From positions 1 through 54,436 of the forward strand of contig DAHXNF010000015.1 of the NCBI GenBank assembly GCA_027366585.1: DNA of 54,436 bases, given 5' to 3'. Below the pieces are notes generated by a model that was given only the letters and a program-made list of their open reading frames with translations, did no database searches and was not told where the DNA came from. Origin of the DNA: Thermoplasmatales archaeon. GTDB taxonomy: Archaea > Thermoplasmatota > Thermoplasmata > Thermoplasmatales > Thermoplasmataceae. Positions 17,175 to 25,686 of the stretch are shown piece after piece. Position 1 is the stretch's first letter. Each line of letters begins with the position of its first letter. Both the position numbers and the translations under genes were made by a program.

Positions 17175-18530
17175 TCACTCTGGCTCTGAATCCGGCTTGC
17201 TCTGTTCCTTCAGTATCCTGTTCACGAGCTCGACAAATTCCTTTTCCTTTCCCTTCGGGATCACGCCGCCGGCTGCAATGTCATGACCACCGCCGGAGCC
17301 ACCAACCTGTTCGCAGGCGCTTCGCAAGACGGTTGAAAAATTCAGCCCCTTCTGAACCAGCTTTATCGTTCCTCTTGCGGACAGCTTTGTTTCCTTGTCG
17401 CCCACATTGAATCCAATTATTGGCTTTGACTGGTCCACCAGGTACAGCATCAGGAGATCGCTTATCTTCCCGGCCATTTCAGATTCCGGTGAATAGAAGA
17501 ACTGCAGGTGCGACAGGCTTCCCACTTCCTTCATCGTTCTGTATACGTAATCGATAAGGCGCGTTTTGTACGTCCTCCAGGCGGTGAGCATCTCGTTCCT
17601 CAATTTTTTATCCCCAAGAAAATACTGGACTGCGACAGAATTCTTTCCAACCCTGGAGTTGCCGTCGATGATGCTGCTCAACTCCTTTGAAGTAAACTCA
17701 ACATCCTTGAATTTCATCATGTCAGACTCGAGATATTTTATGGCTTCCAGTCCACATTTCTGTGATATGAGACGAACGGCGAGCTTCTTCTCCAGTATTC
17801 TCTTCTGGTCCTCGTTCAACGAATCCGGTGACTGTTCGTATCCAAGGTGGCACTCATCAAGGATCGCCTTTGCGCCATCTGGCTTTCCAGTGATTCCATT
17901 AAAGAATGGATCCGTTGAGTATACAAGTGAATCAAGGAGGGTTTCGCCTTCAAGGCTAATCGTCCTTTCGTTGCTGAAAGTGCTGGTATATTCATTTAGG
18001 AGCATGCGGTTGAGGCCTGAAATTCCGCCGAGGTCCTGTTTGTCAGCGATCATCCCAGATACGAAATATGGTATCAGATCAGAGTTTCTTTCTGAGCAAG
18101 CCAGTGAAAAAACCATGGCCATTGTTGCGCCGCAAGCTCCATGAGTACCGTCGATGCCAAAATCCCTGGCGTTTATATTCAGTGCTTTCGCCGGGGAAGG
18201 CCTGTAAAAATGATGATCCAGGATTATCATCTTCTCAACTTCCGGGACATACTGAGCCTGATCGGATCCAGCATCAACCACGATCGTGAGCGAGTCTGGA
18301 TATTCCATTACAACCTTTCGAAAATCCTCCCCAAGGAGGCTCTTGATGTAGGTTAGATGCACCCGTTTCTTCAATCTTAGCAGTGTTTTCAAAAGAACTA
18401 TTGCAGAACTTGTGCCATCACCGTCGTAATGTGCTATTATTCTTGCGAACGGCTCGCCTTTCGTTAAAGCTACTGCATCAGCCAGCTTATTGTAGAAATC
18501 CTGGTTAATTACCTTCTGGACGGGACTCAT
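17175..18530 (-). CDS. Archaeal RecJ-like DHH-family single-strand exonuclease
   Basis: A 451-aa DHH phosphoesterase. Visible motifs are HYDGDGTSS (motif I metal ligands), VVDAGSD, ILDHH (the name-giving DHH), and GGSGGGHDIAAGG of the DHHA1 domain near the C-terminus. In archaea this family includes GAN/RecJ proteins linked to the GINS-MCM replication helicase and to repair or RNA trimming. The ATG overlaps the rps15 stop (ATGA), an arrangement common in archaea. Nuclease function is well supported; which paralogue type it is remains open. Confidence 0.9.
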   Translation of the reverse strand: MSPVQKVINQDFYNKLADAVALTKGEPFARIIAHYDGDGTSSAIVLLKTLLRLKKRVHLTYIKSLLGEDFRKVVMEYPDSLTIVVDAGSDQAQYVPEVEKMIILDHHFYRPSPAKALNINARDFGIDGTHGACGATMAMVFSLACSERNSDLIPYFVSGMIADKQDLGGISGLNRMLLNEYTSTFSNERTISLEGETLLDSLVYSTDPFFNGITGKPDGAKAILDECHLGYEQSPDSLNEDQKRILEKKLAVRLISQKCGLEAIKYLESDMMKFKDVEFTSKELSSIIDGNSRVGKNSVAVQYFLGDKKLRNEMLTAWRTYKTRLIDYVYRTMKEVGSLSHLQFFYSPESEMAGKISDLLMLYLVDQSKPIIGFNVGDKETKLSARGTIKLVQKGLNFSTVLRSACEQVGGSGGGHDIAAGGVIPKGKEKEFVELVNRILKEQSKPDSEPE

Positions 18531-18964
18531 AGAACCTTGTCTAGGTTCCAGCCAGCGGGCAAAGCGTTGTTCCTTTTATAATATTTGATAAGACGAAGGA
18601 TCTTGGCCATAACGAGGCTCCTGCCCCGTTGATTGCTCCTGTCCCTGGTATTCAATGCGAGATGTGCGCTGACCTTCTTGTATCTGTTTATAAGGCTCTG
18701 CAGATCATCTGGAATATCTGATTTCAAAGACTTTTCCTTAAGAACAGTGCCCAGCTTCTTGCCAAGGACAGTCTTGGTCGAAGGGATTGCGTATTGATCC
18801 CTCAACCTTATCCCGATCTCTGGCGAACTCAGTTTTGAATTCCTTAACTGAACAATATTGTCAATGATCTCATCTGTTGAAGCTTTGATCCAGGAAGGCT
18901 TTGTAGTGTACCTTTCCCGGTGTGATCGCGATTTACCTCTTTTCCTGGTATGCATCCTGGCCAT
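18527..18964 (-). CDS. rps15: 30S ribosomal protein S15 (uS15)
   Basis: A 145-aa uS15 of the archaeal/eukaryotic (S13e) length. It begins MARMHTRKRGKSRSHR and ends LPAGWNLDKVL, with the typical RNA-binding block of LALNTRDRSNQRGR. It binds 16S rRNA in the small-subunit platform. It heads the run rps15-recJ-(RNase H-fold gene). A TATA-like ATTAATAA lies about 35 nt upstream of the start, and GGAG lies near the start. Confidence 0.97.
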   Translation of the reverse strand: MARMHTRKRGKSRSHRERYTTKPSWIKASTDEIIDNIVQLRNSKLSSPEIGIRLRDQYAIPSTKTVLGKKLGTVLKEKSLKSDIPDDLQSLINRYKKVSAHLALNTRDRSNQRGRSLVMAKILRLIKYYKRNNALPAGWNLDKVL

Positions 18965-19028
18965 TTTGTATTCTCCGCTGCAACGGGAATCGGAACGTTA
19001 TTAATCTATTTTATGCCTTGATCAGGTA

Positions 19029-19703
19029 TCACTGCATTATTCCATGCAGCCGCTCATAAGTGCATATAGCTTCCATTGCCACGGTCCATATAGTCAATTC
19101 CTCCGGGTATATGGAGTACTGTTTTCCCAGATCATCCAGTTTTGTTCGGAAATCCCCTTCGGAGAATCCGCCTATTACCACGGTTGTTGCAATCTCATCG
19201 CCCACTGCTTCAGAAACTGTGCTCTTCTTTCCTGTAGGAGAAAAAACGCGTACATTCTTCATCCCCCTGCTGAATATAAAATCCATCAGCGTTGAATCAA
19301 TCATCTCGAGAAGCGTTACTCCACCGCTCTGTATTTTGCGTTTTGCAAACATATCCTCGATCAGACCAGAAAAGCGATTGAACGATCTCGGGATTCTTGT
19401 CTCTCTATTTACGATGATAACCTTATCCTCCCTAGTATGTATGAAAAGCTCAAGCTGGCCGACCTTGTTAAGTATGCTTTCCTGGCATGTCAGGAGCAGG
19501 GCGTGTAAAATGTCGGGTCGCCCTCTTCTTTTTGATTCTCCAGGATACTTTGCATCAATGGCATGATGCAGGTAGTTGGAATCCAGGAGCAGTGACGATA
19601 GTGGTTTTGTTCTCCTCTTTGAATACGACTTGGAATCTGGCGCATTCCAGAGTTCCTTAGGAACCAGTTCCAGCTCCGCATCGGCAATTACGAGGGTTAG
19701 CAT
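19029..19703 (-). CDS. nep1: Nep1/Emg1 rRNA pseudouridine N1-methyltransferase
   Basis: About 224 aa. A SPOUT-class enzyme that methylates a hypermodified pseudouridine of 16S rRNA and assists small-subunit assembly. Diagnostic stretches are MLTLVIADAELELVP at the start, RRGRPDILHALLLTC (SAM/RNA-binding core), GQLELFIHTR, and ATTVVIGGFSEGDF of the knot. The ATG at 19703 is chosen because archaeal Nep1 proteins begin here and a TATA-like AAAATAAAT is centred 26 nt upstream; the frame is open to 19823 but those residues look non-conserved. Divergent from the SDR gene. Confidence 0.93.
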   Translation of the reverse strand: MLTLVIADAELELVPKELWNAPDSKSYSKRRTKPLSSLLLDSNYLHHAIDAKYPGESKRRGRPDILHALLLTCQESILNKVGQLELFIHTREDKVIIVNRETRIPRSFNRFSGLIEDMFAKRKIQSGGVTLLEMIDSTLMDFIFSRGMKNVRVFSPTGKKSTVSEAVGDEIATTVVIGGFSEGDFRTKLDDLGKQYSIYPEELTIWTVAMEAICTYERLHGIMQ

Positions 19704-19816
19704 TCCATGATGATGCTCCAGTGATTTATTTTCTTTTGTTGTCGATCTTAACTCTTGAAATACTAGACACTGTGGAGGATCATAAAGAATCTTAATGTCG
19801 TGAAACATGCTTAATA

Positions 19817-20665
19817 ATGTCAATATTTGCAGACAGCATCATGAAAGAAAAAACCGTTCTGATTACAGGCGGTGCAACCGGCCTGGGTAAGGAAATGGCT
19901 ATCAGGTTTGGAAAACTTGGAGCACGGATTGGGATTGTGAGCAGGAATAAGGAGAACCTCGAAAAAACCGTAACCCAGCTTTCCGCAATGGGGATCAAGA
20001 TTGCCTATGATGTATGTGATGTTCGAGATCCATCTCAAATAGCGGCTTCGGTCTCGAATCTTGAGAAAGTACTTGGTCCTTTCAATGTTCTGGTCAACAA
20101 TGCAGCGGGTAATTTTATAAGCAGGACAGAGCAACTGTCACCAAAGGCATTCGACACGGTGATTGGTATTGTGCTCCAAGGATCTTCTTATTTTTCACTG
20201 GAAATGGGAAAAAGGTGGATCAACTCCGGAATGAATGGAACGATTCTTAACATTGTTGCAACTTACGCATGGACTGGTTCAGCATACGTTGTTCCTTCCG
20301 CTGTTTCCAAGGCGGGGGTCCTGGCATTGACGCAGTCACTCGCAGTCGAGTGGGGACCCAGGGGAATAAGATCCGTCGCAATTGCCCCCGGCCCCATTCC
20401 CACTGAAGGCGCATGGAATAACCTGATACCCGATACCTCATTTGAAGAAATAATGAAAAATAGAAATCCGATGATGCGCCTCGGTAAGCCAGATGATCTT
20501 GCTGATCTGGCAACTTTCCTCATATCTGACGCGGCATCATATATCAATGGTGCCGTGGTTACGATAGACGGCGGAGAGTGGCTCAAGGGAGCAGGGCAGT
20601 TCAACATGCTTTCCGGGATGCCGGAATCGCTGTGGGACTTGATGAAGACCAGAAGGAACAAGTGA
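19817..20665 (+). CDS. Short-chain dehydrogenase resembling 2,4-dienoyl-CoA reductase
   Basis: A 282-aa SDR with the NADP-binding TGGATGLG motif near residue 17 and VNNAAGNF near 94. SLAVEWGPRGIR and APGPIPTEGAW are characteristic of the DECR/YkuF branch. The usual YxxxK tyrosine is replaced (SAVSK), as also happens in DECR proteins, which use a different tyrosine. Predicted reaction: NADPH reduction of unsaturated enoyl-CoA during breakdown of unsaturated fatty acids. A TATA-like CTTAAT about 25 nt upstream supports a leaderless ATG. Substrate is inferred. Confidence 0.82.
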   Translation: MSIFADSIMKEKTVLITGGATGLGKEMAIRFGKLGARIGIVSRNKENLEKTVTQLSAMGIKIAYDVCDVRDPSQIAASVSNLEKVLGPFNVLVNNAAGNFISRTEQLSPKAFDTVIGIVLQGSSYFSLEMGKRWINSGMNGTILNIVATYAWTGSAYVVPSAVSKAGVLALTQSLAVEWGPRGIRSVAIAPGPIPTEGAWNNLIPDTSFEEIMKNRNPMMRLGKPDDLADLATFLISDAASYINGAVVTIDGGEWLKGAGQFNMLSGMPESLWDLMKTRRNK

Positions 20666-20670
20666 CTTGT

Positions 20671-21825
20671 TCAATGGCTGGCCAACGAATTACGGCCAGG
20701 TTCCCTCACTGGTCCTGGTTCCGTATCGTCGTCATGAGTCCTGTTTATGATATAAGCAATCATCAGTATTGCAAGGATGAGTCCCGTGTTGGAATCGGTG
20801 CTGAACTGTGCGACAATACCCAGGCCCTGATATACAATCCAGGTGAACACAGCAAAGACGAATGTAACAATTGAGGCGAAAATTGACCTGAATAACCAGA
20901 GGAATAAGGCAACTAATATAATCAGGACGAAAAGTGTGTTGAAAAGGTACGATAGATCTGCTATCCTTGATTCGGTCGTAACTGCGAACCCGAGAAAGCC
21001 GAATGGAGAAGGAAACTGGATTACTGGTAGTGAAGTCCAGAAACCGTTTGGCGGGTAAAACTGGAATCCCAGACCGACCAGCATAACCAGCATGGTTGAA
21101 TACCGAATGGTCCGCTCTGCCTTGTTTCTGCCGTTACCATTTGCTGTCATTACGAGGATCACGGCACCAAGCAGGTAGAGAAGTACAGATCCGGGGAGAC
21201 CCGTGAGTATTGTTGATCCAAGCGTAAAGAGGCCCCCAAACCCCTCGCCAAATATCCAGATAATGACGCTCCAGGCCATGGCCATTGCCTGTACGAAATA
21301 AAATAATCTACCTCTCTTCAGCACTAGATAGAGAACGCCGATGTAGAGCTGGACAACCGCTGCCCCCAAATCAATAAGCGGAGGGTTAATGTTCCACACC
21401 CTGACGCTTAGCTCGATGACAGGAGTTACAGGATAACCCATGGAAAGCATTGGTATGAGATTGTACTGCGCAAAGAGGTTGTTCATCTCCGGCTGGACCT
21501 GCAAAATTGCGTCCAGGATCCACATAGTTCCCAGTGCAATTCTCAGGAACTTTCTGAATTGCGGTTCCCGGAACGATGACTGGGATTTGTGAAATAGAAG
21601 AACAACTACCGGTACAGGAAGCGCAGATAAAATGAACTCTTCATAGAATGGCAGGAAATCCGATGCCTTTATCACGGGAATGCCAAGGTAAAAATGAAAC
21701 TCGAAATAGAAGATAATAGCCAGAAGCAGGAACATTAAGGCTATCAAAAAATATGCCACAAACTTGTAATAAGGTCTCATATTTTGCATGAGGAATGGAA
21801 ATTTGCATATACAATTTTTCAGCAT
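20671..21825 (-). CDS. Polytopic membrane protein of unknown function
   Basis: A 384-aa protein with roughly nine to ten hydrophobic helices. Polar landmarks in or near helices include FGEGFGGLFTLG and IVAQFSTDSNTGLILA; the C-terminus is a hydrophilic tail (THDDDTEPGPVREPG). I do not recognise a family with confidence. It overlaps no gene but is only 6 bp from the convergent SDR. The start is unsure: ATG 21825 is given, while ATG 21780 gives a more typical N-terminus (MRPYYKFVAYFL) and has a TATA-like GTATATG about 28 nt upstream. Confidence 0.6.
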   Translation of the reverse strand: MLKNCICKFPFLMQNMRPYYKFVAYFLIALMFLLLAIIFYFEFHFYLGIPVIKASDFLPFYEEFILSALPVPVVVLLFHKSQSSFREPQFRKFLRIALGTMWILDAILQVQPEMNNLFAQYNLIPMLSMGYPVTPVIELSVRVWNINPPLIDLGAAVVQLYIGVLYLVLKRGRLFYFVQAMAMAWSVIIWIFGEGFGGLFTLGSTILTGLPGSVLLYLLGAVILVMTANGNGRNKAERTIRYSTMLVMLVGLGFQFYPPNGFWTSLPVIQFPSPFGFLGFAVTTESRIADLSYLFNTLFVLIILVALFLWLFRSIFASIVTFVFAVFTWIVYQGLGIVAQFSTDSNTGLILAILMIAYIINRTHDDDTEPGPVREPGRNSLASH

Positions 21826-22304
21826 TCATCAGGCTCTTGCCGGTCAGGCATGACTTCTCCAATACCAGATCCCTGCAAGCAGCAGTTATCAGTGGCATTC
21901 TTGCTTGATCCAATATACCTCGATCCTGTGATATGAGACCATGTTGGATCTTCCTGTCTGGAGGAAAAGAGTTCCGGTAAAACTTGATCCACTGGTTCTC
22001 CTCATGCGGTAACTGCCATGCATGACCTATGAGGGCTTCTTTCTGGACTAAATCTTTTTAGATATTAAGTAATACACACGGTAATGCTAGCAGTCATCTT
22101 TTATCAACTATATCAAGGCTATTTCCCGGCAGGTCATGTATTATTGTATCATTATTCAGAAGGGGCGGATCCGAAATCAACATAAGGCGGTTTTTCAGCG
22201 TTTTCTCCCCTCTCGCGTTCGCACTGGGATACCTCAGGAGGGACAGGAAAATACTGGTTTTTGTATCGGTAGTTGCCGCGATTACCGCAGTATTCAGGCT
22301 GCTG
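21826..22304 (+). other. Promoter and probable non-annotated N-terminal coding part of the ABC exporter
   Basis: From 22143 the exporter frame is open and reads like a genuine half-transporter N-terminus (FALGYLRRDRKILVFVSVV, first membrane helix) before the first standard start codon, GTG 22305. No ATG, GTG or TTG exists in that frame between the stop at 22059 and 22305. An ATG at 22136 lies in another phase; removing one base from the G-run 22162-22165 would join it to the exporter frame. Otherwise a rare ATC/ATA start behind GGGGCGGATC is possible. The rest, 21826-22135, shows only TATA-like ATATTAAG near 22062. Confidence 0.55.
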
Positions 22305-23912
22305 GTGCCAATCTACTTCGGGGACGCAGTCAACTCGGTGGAAGCAACGGATTTCTCGACAGCAGAATACTTTGTCATCCTCATACTTGTCGTATCGGGA
22401 ATAAGTGCTGTGGCTCAGTTTGTGGTGAACTACGGATCGCAGTACCTTTCCCAGAGATATGCATATGAACTGAGGAAGAATGTGTTCCGGCATCTCCTCA
22501 GCAAGAAGTTCAGGTATTTTGAGAACCAGACATCCGGAAACCTGCTCTCGAGATCGACGATGGACATAGAGGCTACAAGAAATTTCGTCCTGAACGTTCT
22601 CTCGCAGCTTATTCCTACAATTTTCCTGATATTGATTGCATTCTATTTCCTTTTCACACTTAGCCCGGTCTACTCACTGTTTTTCGTGTTTGTTGTCCCG
22701 GTTCTTATATATCTGGGGATAGTTGTTCAGAAGAAGCAGAGGGGTCACTGGCGCAATATCAGGGATGCATATGGAATAATGAACGAGAGACTGCAGGAAA
22801 ACATCACCGGTCAGCGCGTGGTTCGCGGATTCCTTGGTGAAGACAGCGAAGTAAACAGGTTCACCCAGACCACGGATTCGTATTTCCAGGAATATAACAT
22901 AGTTGCAAAACTCAGGGGGAAATATAACAATCTCATGCCGCTGATGATAAGCGTGGCAGCAACCGGGGTGATTCTTTACGGTGGATACACCTCACTCATC
23001 ACAGGTTCAGAGATAGGAAATCTTGCAGCTGCGGTTAACATCTTCAACCTCATGACTTCTCCGGTAAGTTTCATTGGCCGCCTGATAGTTTTCTCAGAGA
23101 ATGCGAGGGCTGGAATTGACAGGATAGATACCATAATTGACGGCAAGGACGAGGAGGTGATATCAGCAGAAATAAAGAGTCCGCTGAATGCGCCTGCAGA
23201 GGTAAACTCCCTTGCTTTCTCGAGAGGTTCAAAGGTAATACTGAATGAAATGACATTCAGCATAAAGAAGGGGGAATTCGTCGCAATAACTGGAACAACT
23301 GGAAGCGGTAAAAGCACACTGATAAACATGCTTCCGCGTCTCTATGATCCGGATAAAGGATCAATCTCATACAATGGTGTCGTGTATGACAATTTCACGC
23401 TACCGGAAATAAGGGAAAGAATAGGCGTGGTGCCTCAGGAAATCAGCCTTCTTTCCGGATCGATTCGGGAGAACATAGCGTTCGGGAACCGGGCATTCAG
23501 CGACGAGGAGGTGATGGAAGCAGCCAAAATCGCTCATATAGATGATTTCATAGATTCGCTTCCGGATAAGTACGACACGATCGTGGGCGAACGCGGTATC
23601 ACCCTGTCCGGAGGGCAGAAGCAGAGGGTCGCCATCGCAAGAGCAGTCATTATGAGGCCGGAAATCCTGATTTTCGACGACGCCACCTCCAGCCTGGACG
23701 CGGAAACCGAGCTGGAAATTTTCACCTCAATAAGGGAAAAGCTCCGATCAACATCCGTTGTCATCATTTCGCTAAAGGAAACCGGACTCATGTTCGCTGA
23801 CCGGGTACTGGTGGTTGATAACGGGAACCTCACCGAAGTTACCGGAGCCAGGAAGGATCTTATCGATTCCTCAAGACTGGACAAATTCACAGGGGTGAGC
23901 GGAAATTCCTAA
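22305..23912 (+). CDS. ABC exporter half-transporter A (degenerate ATP site)
   Basis: A membrane domain plus nucleotide-binding domain of the MdlB/MsbA type. Coordinates use the first standard start (GTG), but the protein probably begins near 22143-22194. The NBD has Walker A GTTGSGKST and signature LSGGQKQR. The residue after the Walker B aspartate is D instead of E (IFDDATSSLD), and the H-loop histidine is replaced by leucine (VVIISLKE). This marks it as the degenerate half of a heterodimeric exporter. Its partner is the next gene, whose ribosome-binding site is embedded in this gene's end. Substrate unknown (lipid, peptide or drug). Confidence 0.88.
   Translation: MPIYFGDAVNSVEATDFSTAEYFVILILVVSGISAVAQFVVNYGSQYLSQRYAYELRKNVFRHLLSKKFRYFENQTSGNLLSRSTMDIEATRNFVLNVLSQLIPTIFLILIAFYFLFTLSPVYSLFFVFVVPVLIYLGIVVQKKQRGHWRNIRDAYGIMNERLQENITGQRVVRGFLGEDSEVNRFTQTTDSYFQEYNIVAKLRGKYNNLMPLMISVAATGVILYGGYTSLITGSEIGNLAAAVNIFNLMTSPVSFIGRLIVFSENARAGIDRIDTIIDGKDEEVISAEIKSPLNAPAEVNSLAFSRGSKVILNEMTFSIKKGEFVAITGTTGSGKSTLINMLPRLYDPDKGSISYNGVVYDNFTLPEIRERIGVVPQEISLLSGSIRENIAFGNRAFSDEEVMEAAKIAHIDDFIDSLPDKYDTIVGERGITLSGGQKQRVAIARAVIMRPEILIFDDATSSLDAETELEIFTSIREKLRSTSVVIISLKETGLMFADRVLVVDNGNLTEVTGARKDLIDSSRLDKFTGVSGNS
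23892..23907 (+). promoter_or_regulatory. Shine-Dalgarno site facing an ATT codon, likely start of the second exporter gene
   Basis: GGGGTGA (23892-23898) sits six bases before ATT (23905-23907), which is in frame with the second exporter gene. No ATG, GTG or TTG occurs in that frame between the stop at 23896 and ATG 23977. ATG 23977 has no SD. This supports, without proving, initiation at ATT. Confidence 0.45.
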
Positions 23913-23976
23913 GACTTACGAAGAGGTTGAAGATGAGCTCATAAAGGGCGGCAAGGGATTTGCATCATTCAAGCGC

Positions 23977-25686
23977 ATGATCGGAGAGATGCTCACGCAG
24001 CGTCGTGAATCCGCAAAGCTCGCCCTCTCGATCATCATAACAGCGATAATGGGGACAATATATCCGCTCTCGATAGGGTTGGCCATCAACGCAATCCTGA
24101 TCCAGAAGAGCATTCTACTCCTGACGATCTACGCTTCTTTATTCTTCGGAGTCTACCTGATCCAGTTTTTCTCCAACAGGGTCAGGACAATCAGCTCGAC
24201 TTACCTGTCGCAGTACACTATCAAGAGCCTGAGAGATAAGGCGTTCAAGAATCTTCAGAAGGTTCCGGTATCCTTTTACAGCAAAGTCAAGACAGGTTAC
24301 CTGATAAGCAGGATAAGCAATGACGGGGAATCGCTCAGCGAGTTCCTCACCTTCCAGGTTCCACAGGTGCTTTCCGGCATAACTACCGTGATAATCTCCG
24401 CATCGATCATGCTGTACCTTTCGCCAAAACTTGCACTTTACTCATTTATCGTTATACCGATCCTCGTGGGATTCACATTCGCTGTCCAGCCAAGGGTGAA
24501 GCGGAACTACCTGAGAACAAGAAAGACAATTGCCGCAATAACCGGGAACCTGAGCGAGAATATCAATGCGATAAGGGCGATCAAGAGCTTCAATGTGGAG
24601 GAGAGGGTCCAGGATAATTTTGACAAGCTCAATACAGCAAATTATTCCGCCAACATGAAAGCATCAAGGCTTGCATCAACATTTGGTTCGGCAGTCCGGA
24701 TCATAGAGGCTGTAGGCATTGCTATCGTGCTTATCGAGGGCGGCATAATGACGCTCGGTGGCATCATCACGGTGGGCATTATGGTCTCATTTGTCTTCTA
24801 CGTGCAGGAGTTCTTCGATCCGGTTGTGCAGCTGTCACAGACATATACCTCATACCAGTCAGCCATGGCGGGTCTCGTCCGCATATACGGCATAATCGAC
24901 AGCGAGAAGGACCATGATCCGGAGGATTCAATCCCGCTGAAGGATTTCAATCAGAAGATTGAGATCAGGGACGTCACCTTCTCCTATGGTGGGGCCAATG
25001 CCCTTGAATCCGTCACCTTCTCTGTGAACAAGGGAGAAAAGATTGGAATAGTAGGTCACACCGGTGCGGGAAAGACAACAATATCGAACCTCATAATGAA
25101 ATTTTATCATCCGTCAAAGGGAGAGATCCTGATTGATGGAAGGAACCTGGACAGTGTTTCAACCGCATCCTACAGGAGGCTGATAGCCCCTGTTCTCCAG
25201 GATCCGTTCATGTTCAGGGGGACTGTTATCCAGAACATTCTGTTCGCGGATCCCAATGCCACCAGGGATCAGATTGTGAAGGCCATCGAGGATTTCGGCC
25301 TTCATGCGTTATTCGAAAGGATGCCCGACGGGATCGACAGCGAGATCGGCGAGATGGGCAGAAACCTGTCCGAGGGGCAGCGCCAGGCCATATCTCTTCT
25401 CCGAGCATTCATTCTCGATCCTGAGATCCTTATCCTGGATGAACCAACTTCGCAGATCGACCCGGCATCGGAGAAAATAATCATGGATGCACTCGAAAAG
25501 TTCCTTAACGACAAGACGCTCATCCTTATTACGCACAGGTTTTCCCTGATCCGGCTGCTCGATCATGTGATCGTCCTTGACCATGGAAAGCTTGTTGAGG
25601 AGGGAAACGTGGACGAACTGATGACAAGAAACGGCAAGTTCGCCCAGCTCTACAGGTACCAGAAGTCTGACAATGACCTCCTGTGA
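23977..25686 (+). CDS. ABC exporter half-transporter B (catalytic ATP site)
   Basis: A 569-aa half-transporter from ATG 23977; about 24 more coding-like residues (from ATT 23905, reading IPKTYEEVEDELIKGG) probably precede it. Six membrane helices are followed by an NBD with Walker A GHTGAGKTT, intact Walker B with catalytic E (LILDEPTSQID) and intact H-loop (LITHRF), but a variant signature LSEGQ. The variant signature completes the degenerate site of half A, while half A's LSGGQ completes this protein's active site. This is the classic asymmetric heterodimer pattern. Substrate unknown. Confidence 0.9.
   Translation: MIGEMLTQRRESAKLALSIIITAIMGTIYPLSIGLAINAILIQKSILLLTIYASLFFGVYLIQFFSNRVRTISSTYLSQYTIKSLRDKAFKNLQKVPVSFYSKVKTGYLISRISNDGESLSEFLTFQVPQVLSGITTVIISASIMLYLSPKLALYSFIVIPILVGFTFAVQPRVKRNYLRTRKTIAAITGNLSENINAIRAIKSFNVEERVQDNFDKLNTANYSANMKASRLASTFGSAVRIIEAVGIAIVLIEGGIMTLGGIITVGIMVSFVFYVQEFFDPVVQLSQTYTSYQSAMAGLVRIYGIIDSEKDHDPEDSIPLKDFNQKIEIRDVTFSYGGANALESVTFSVNKGEKIGIVGHTGAGKTTISNLIMKFYHPSKGEILIDGRNLDSVSTASYRRLIAPVLQDPFMFRGTVIQNILFADPNATRDQIVKAIEDFGLHALFERMPDGIDSEIGEMGRNLSEGQRQAISLLRAFILDPEILILDEPTSQIDPASEKIIMDALEKFLNDKTLILITHRFSLIRLLDHVIVLDHGKLVEEGNVDELMTRNGKFAQLYRYQKSDNDLL

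Noticed and set aside
22136-22468. 110-codon + frame starting at ATG 22136
   Set aside because: It overlaps the exporter in a different phase and its product lacks membrane helices. Only its ATG is of interest, as a possible start after a one-base correction.
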